Shown: positions 60,668 to 64,000 of the stretch, piece after piece
Layout of the letters: the number at the start of each line of letters is the position of its first letter
Position numbering within the stretch: the stretch's first letter is position 1
NCBI GenBank assembly: GCA_040219275.1
Contig: JAVJSU010000070.1
Coordinates: 1 to 64,000 of the forward strand
From: JAVJSU01 sp040219275
GTDB taxonomy: Bacteria > Chloroflexota > Anaerolineae > Aggregatilineales > Phototrophicaceae
DNA: 64,000 bases
Direction: 5' to 3'
Translations under genes and position numbers: made by a program
The notes under the pieces: generated by a model
Database searches by the model: none
Told to the model about the DNA's origin: nothing
Seen by the model: only the letters and a program-made list of their open reading frames with translations

Positions 60668-62860
60668 ATGCGAAAGCTGATTATGTTGGCGGTTATGGCG
60701 TTGATGCTACTCGCTACGGCGCTAGCACAGGATGACTCGAATTCTCCGGCGTTTGTGGAAACGGTCCGCTTTGGGCGTGGCGATATTCTCCACGCAGAAT
60801 GGCACCCGGAGGGAGATCGTTTTCTGGTGGATACCGTGCGCGGGGCATGGATATATGGCTATCATCCTATACACAATCGCTTTGCTAACCTTGCCTATTT
60901 CGAGGATGCTCGCGCCGTCCGTTATAGCCCGGATGGACGCACTATCGCCGCAATTTTACCGGATAATAGCATTGGTGTGTGGGATGCCTACAATCATGTC
61001 CCCTCCGAATCCCCGACTTTCCCCATTGTTCACAACACAGAAATTATAAGCATCGCATGGAATCCACAGTCCACTCACATCGCTAGCGTCGATTATGACG
61101 GGCGCTTGCTGGTGTGGGATGTCGAAGCGCGAGAACTTGCCTTCGCACCAGAAATTGAGAATGTATGGAACTACGCATGGAGTACGGCAGGCACATATCT
61201 GGGCGCAATAAATTCAGAAACCTACGAGTTGTTGATATGGGATACTGAGGACACGCCTATTTTCCAAACAACAATTGAGCGAGAAACATTCCGTCTGAGT
61301 GCTAATTCACTGATATGGCGTAATGATTCTGAGGTTTATCAGTATTCGTGGGGCGATATGACAACCGGAATAGTTTGGGATGTGACTACCGGAGAACCCA
61401 CACAGCAATTTACACCTTACGGATCGACCATTGATCTAGGCTATAGCCCCGATTCATCACGCTTAGCAGTCGGCGGATATGTGAACACGCTGGTTTATGA
61501 TGCAGATAGTTTAACCACCCTCTATGAGATTGATACTGGCTCATGGAATAGGATAGATTGGAGTCCTGATAGCAGTAAACTTGCTGTGAGCAATTCATTT
61601 ATTTGGGGCGAAGGCGGCTCATATCCGATGGTGATTGTCGATAGTGAAACTGGTGAAGTGCTACAAGAAATCACACTTAGTCGAGCTATTAGATCCCTCG
61701 CATGGCATCCCAATAACGACACCTATCTAGTGGTTGACCAAGCCAATGAGATCAGTGTATATCAGGAAAACAATAGAATATGGTCAATCGAACATACCGA
61801 TATTGGTGGCACACTGGCATGGAACAATGACGGCAATCTTATTCTGGCGGCGGATACAAAATATGGGACACGATTATGGGATACCAACACTGGAGAGGTT
61901 TTAGATAGTCGGGTTCATCAATTGGGAATACCAACTAATATCATATGGCAACCAAATGGTAATCTGGTGGCAGCGAGTTCACAACTATCGCCGATTATTA
62001 TTACGAGTGGCACCGAGGTTTATGTTTGGGAACATAGCGAAAACGTAGACGGAAATGGTCATGATATGACACCAATAATGATTATTCCCCTGCATACAGA
62101 AGCAAGTGGTATCGCGTGGAGTCCCGATGGTAGCACACTTGCTATCGCAGAAGAAGGAAGCTACATTCGCTTATGGCAACCGGAAGACCCCTCAATCATC
62201 CGCGCCTTAGACTACAATCGTCCGTATGGTATGGCACATGGAATTGAGTGGAGTACTGATGGTAGTAGCGTGAGCATTCCATTCAGTAGTTCTGGTAATG
62301 GGGGAATTGTCCTGTCATATGACGTAGAAAGTGGCGAAATAACTAACGATTCTGCACAGCGTTATGCCAGTGATTGGGTGTGGACATCGGATAACCGCCT
62401 TATCTGGGCGAATTGGGGTAGTTATGGCTGTGGTGGTGCGCCCCCTGTGTATACCTACATCACGCTCGGTGGTGATAGCTTTTTATCTGAAGATCAATGT
62501 CCACCGACCCTCAACGGCTTAAGCGAACAGGTCACTAATGGCGTATTCAGTCCATCCGGGGCACTGCTTATTGGCATGGATGCCGCCAATAATACGATCA
62601 TCTGGGATGTGGAAACGCAACAAATCCTAACTGAACTCGACGCTGAGCAGGTTTCTGCGCGGGATGCGCTGTGGTCGCCGGATGAATCATTGCTGGTGAT
62701 TAGCAGTCAGAACGGCGCTCAGCACATCGTTGACGTGGCATCTGGTGATGTATTGTTCACGTTCCCGCGTCATCGTGCTGGCATAGTCTACTGGTCGCCG
62801 GATAGCCAGCAAATTGCACTGCTTAGTCAGGGCGTGGTCTTCATCTATGATCGTCCGTAG
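60668..62860 (+). CDS. Secreted WD40-repeat protein
   Basis: 730 aa. Signal peptide MRKLIMLAVMALMLLATALA with QDD, then at least 12 WD40-like blades through to the C-terminus (AVRYSPDGRTIAAILPDNSI; SIAWNPQSTHIASVDYDGRL; IDLGYSPDSSRLAVGGYVNT; GIAWSPDGSTLAIAEEGSYI; ALWSPDESLLVISSQNGAQH). Length suggests two beta-propellers. No SH3b domain or Thr/Pro linker, unlike the protein at 56.4 kb. It lies between the two copies of the HAD 3' end. Confidence 0.9.
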   Translation: MRKLIMLAVMALMLLATALAQDDSNSPAFVETVRFGRGDILHAEWHPEGDRFLVDTVRGAWIYGYHPIHNRFANLAYFEDARAVRYSPDGRTIAAILPDNSIGVWDAYNHVPSESPTFPIVHNTEIISIAWNPQSTHIASVDYDGRLLVWDVEARELAFAPEIENVWNYAWSTAGTYLGAINSETYELLIWDTEDTPIFQTTIERETFRLSANSLIWRNDSEVYQYSWGDMTTGIVWDVTTGEPTQQFTPYGSTIDLGYSPDSSRLAVGGYVNTLVYDADSLTTLYEIDTGSWNRIDWSPDSSKLAVSNSFIWGEGGSYPMVIVDSETGEVLQEITLSRAIRSLAWHPNNDTYLVVDQANEISVYQENNRIWSIEHTDIGGTLAWNNDGNLILAADTKYGTRLWDTNTGEVLDSRVHQLGIPTNIIWQPNGNLVAASSQLSPIIITSGTEVYVWEHSENVDGNGHDMTPIMIIPLHTEASGIAWSPDGSTLAIAEEGSYIRLWQPEDPSIIRALDYNRPYGMAHGIEWSTDGSSVSIPFSSSGNGGIVLSYDVESGEITNDSAQRYASDWVWTSDNRLIWANWGSYGCGGAPPVYTYITLGGDSFLSEDQCPPTLNGLSEQVTNGVFSPSGALLIGMDAANNTIIWDVETQQILTELDAEQVSARDALWSPDESLLVISSQNGAQHIVDVASGDVLFTFPRHRAGIVYWSPDSQQIALLSQGVVFIYDRP

Positions 62861-62893
62861 ATGATTCAGCATAAGAAAAACAGGAGTAGCGCG

Positions 62894-62953
62894 TTGAAAA
62901 ATTTTGTGACTATGTTTGTAATCATTTTTGCTCTGTTGGCGCGCATTTTTTAA
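62894..62953 (+). pseudogene. Possible truncated signal-peptide frame
   Basis: TTG start with AGGAG 7 nt upstream, encoding MKNFVTMFVIIFALLARIF and a stop. It looks like the start of a secreted protein whose body is gone, directly after the WD40 gene. The rest of the gap to 63197 shows no gene. Confidence 0.4.
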
Positions 62954-63197
62954 TGATTGTGTGGTTGTGTTTTTTCCGGGTTTTCCGGGATAAATGGTCA
63001 GGTTGTACTACATGATGAAATGGAGTGTGTACGTGTCTCACGCTACAATCGAAAAGTCAATCAGAAGAATCAATATTGTTAGCAAAAAATCGTGGAAAAA
63101 CGACCCATGTTGAACGATAGGGTAATGCACCAAATCAGGCTAAAGTCCCAGGCAATTGAGATGTGTCCTAAGATTAGGAACACATCATTACTGCTGT

Positions 63198-63854
63198 CTA
63201 CCCCAACCCATTCACCAACGCAACTGAAAACTCGGTCATTTCGGTGATGTGTGCGTCTGCCATTTGCTTGATGTCGTCCGGCAACGGGAACGCAGGACTC
63301 GGCGCGGCAATCGCATACATCCCTGCCGCTTTGAGCGACCGGATGCCATTGGCGGAATCCTCAATTCCCACAGAAACCTCCGGCGTAACGCCCATGCGCT
63401 TCATCGCCTCGATGTAAATATCCGGCGCGGGTTTGCCTTTGGGGATGTCATCACCGTAAACAATTTCCTCAAAAATTTGATCCAATCCGGTCAGTTGCAT
63501 CACATGCTTGATGATCTCGGTGGGGGAGCCAGAAGCCAGCCCGACGCGAAAATGCTCCGATGCCAGCCTGACCGCCTCCAACGCACCGTCGCGTGTGGGC
63601 ATCCGTTCTTCATAATGGGCGATGACCCGCCGTTTCATATCCGCGATGATGTCGTCAATTGTCCAGTCAATCTCAAGACGTTCCTGCATCACTTTCGCCC
63701 AGCCGACGGTGCTCTGTCCCATTGCCAGCCGTTGATGCGCGTCCGTCCATTCCTTGCCCAGATCACGCGCAAATTCTTCCCGCGAAATGCCCCAATACAC
63801 TTCACTATCGACCAGTACGCCGTCCATATCAAAAATCACTGCTTGTATAGTCAT
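63198..63854 (-). CDS. HAD-family hydrolase, beta-phosphoglucomutase-like
   Basis: 218 aa. HAD motif I AVIFDMDGVLVDSE (nucleophile Asp9, acid Asp11), motif II VGLASGSP, motif III Lys in GDDIPKGKPAPDIYIEAMKR, motif IV VGIEDSANGI. Helical C1 cap domain between motifs I and II. It should act on a sugar phosphate. The last 57 bases of the frame recur as a detached fragment at 60.4 kb. Confidence 0.92.
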   Translation of the reverse strand: MTIQAVIFDMDGVLVDSEVYWGISREEFARDLGKEWTDAHQRLAMGQSTVGWAKVMQERLEIDWTIDDIIADMKRRVIAHYEERMPTRDGALEAVRLASEHFRVGLASGSPTEIIKHVMQLTGLDQIFEEIVYGDDIPKGKPAPDIYIEAMKRMGVTPEVSVGIEDSANGIRSLKAAGMYAIAAPSPAFPLPDDIKQMADAHITEMTEFSVALVNGLG

Positions 63855-64000
63855 TATTTTCCTTAAGTGTGCGTTTGTGTCTGTTCAATAAAATGGGATT
63901 TTACCCTTCATTCGCGTATGGACAAACTGATTAGCATCCGATTAATTTCCGTACGAATTAACCTTAACAGGATGATGCTATTGACTTTGTTTTGTCCATA

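Noticed and set aside
63942..63961. TTAATTTC...GAATTAA near-palindrome upstream of the HAD gene
   Set aside because: Imperfect and AT-rich; could be an operator but could equally be chance near the window edge.

Overview
The window looks like a chromosomal segment of a Chloroflexota bacterium, probably Anaerolineae-like. This is inference from gene style: secreted solute-binding proteins with a simple signal peptide ending in AQ, WD40 proteins joined to SH3b domains by Thr/Pro linkers, Uma2 endonucleases, a PHAX-domain protein, and a fused rhamnulose-phosphate aldolase/dehydrogenase. No rRNA or tRNA gene was seen, so the taxonomy cannot be settled here.

Layout. 1-6.3 kb: the tail of an IS5-type transposase, a branched-chain amino acid type binding protein, a secreted protein of unknown role, and a LacI-regulated sugar operon (regulator, sugar kinase, D-tagatose 3-epimerase-like enzyme) with a perfect 22-bp LacI-type operator. 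6.6-11.6 kb: two large cation transporters (a Kef-type antiporter and a Ca2+ P-type ATPase). 11.8-23.9 kb: a DUF4385 protein, then a rhamnose-type catabolic block on the minus strand (DeoR regulator, fused aldolase/dehydrogenase, rhamnulokinase, ABC ATPase, two permeases, binding protein, second class II aldolase). 24.1-28 kb: LacI regulator with its own operator, xylose isomerase and xylulokinase on the plus strand. 28-33.4 kb: small enzymes and regulators (GNAT, two VOC proteins, Uma2, an NYN-OST-HTH protein, MarR, M29 aminopeptidase). 33.4-38.5 kb: an AT-rich accessory island with a type II restriction-modification system and small unknown genes. 38.5-54.7 kb: MscS channel, ribokinase, GntR regulator, a two-component system with two small membrane proteins, an iron-containing alcohol dehydrogenase, a split molybdate uptake locus with a PadR regulator, a hydrolase, a sensory-rhodopsin-transducer-like protein, a tautomerase and a HEAT protein. 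54.8-63.9 kb: a bacterial PHAX-domain protein, two secreted WD40 proteins, a cytochrome c lipoprotein, a PHP phosphoesterase and a HAD hydrolase.

The most unusual structure is a repeated architecture in which accessory genes sit between the true 3' end of a protein-coding gene and a second, detached copy of that 3' end in the same orientation. It occurs at mscS (three detached copies), at the rhodopsin-transducer gene (one) and at the HAD hydrolase gene (one), with a weaker candidate at a MarR/VOC pair. It resembles attL/attR duplication around inserted cassettes, but no integrase is in sight. Several families of short dispersed intergenic repeats are also present, including two inverted copies of a ~140-bp structured element about 33 kb apart.
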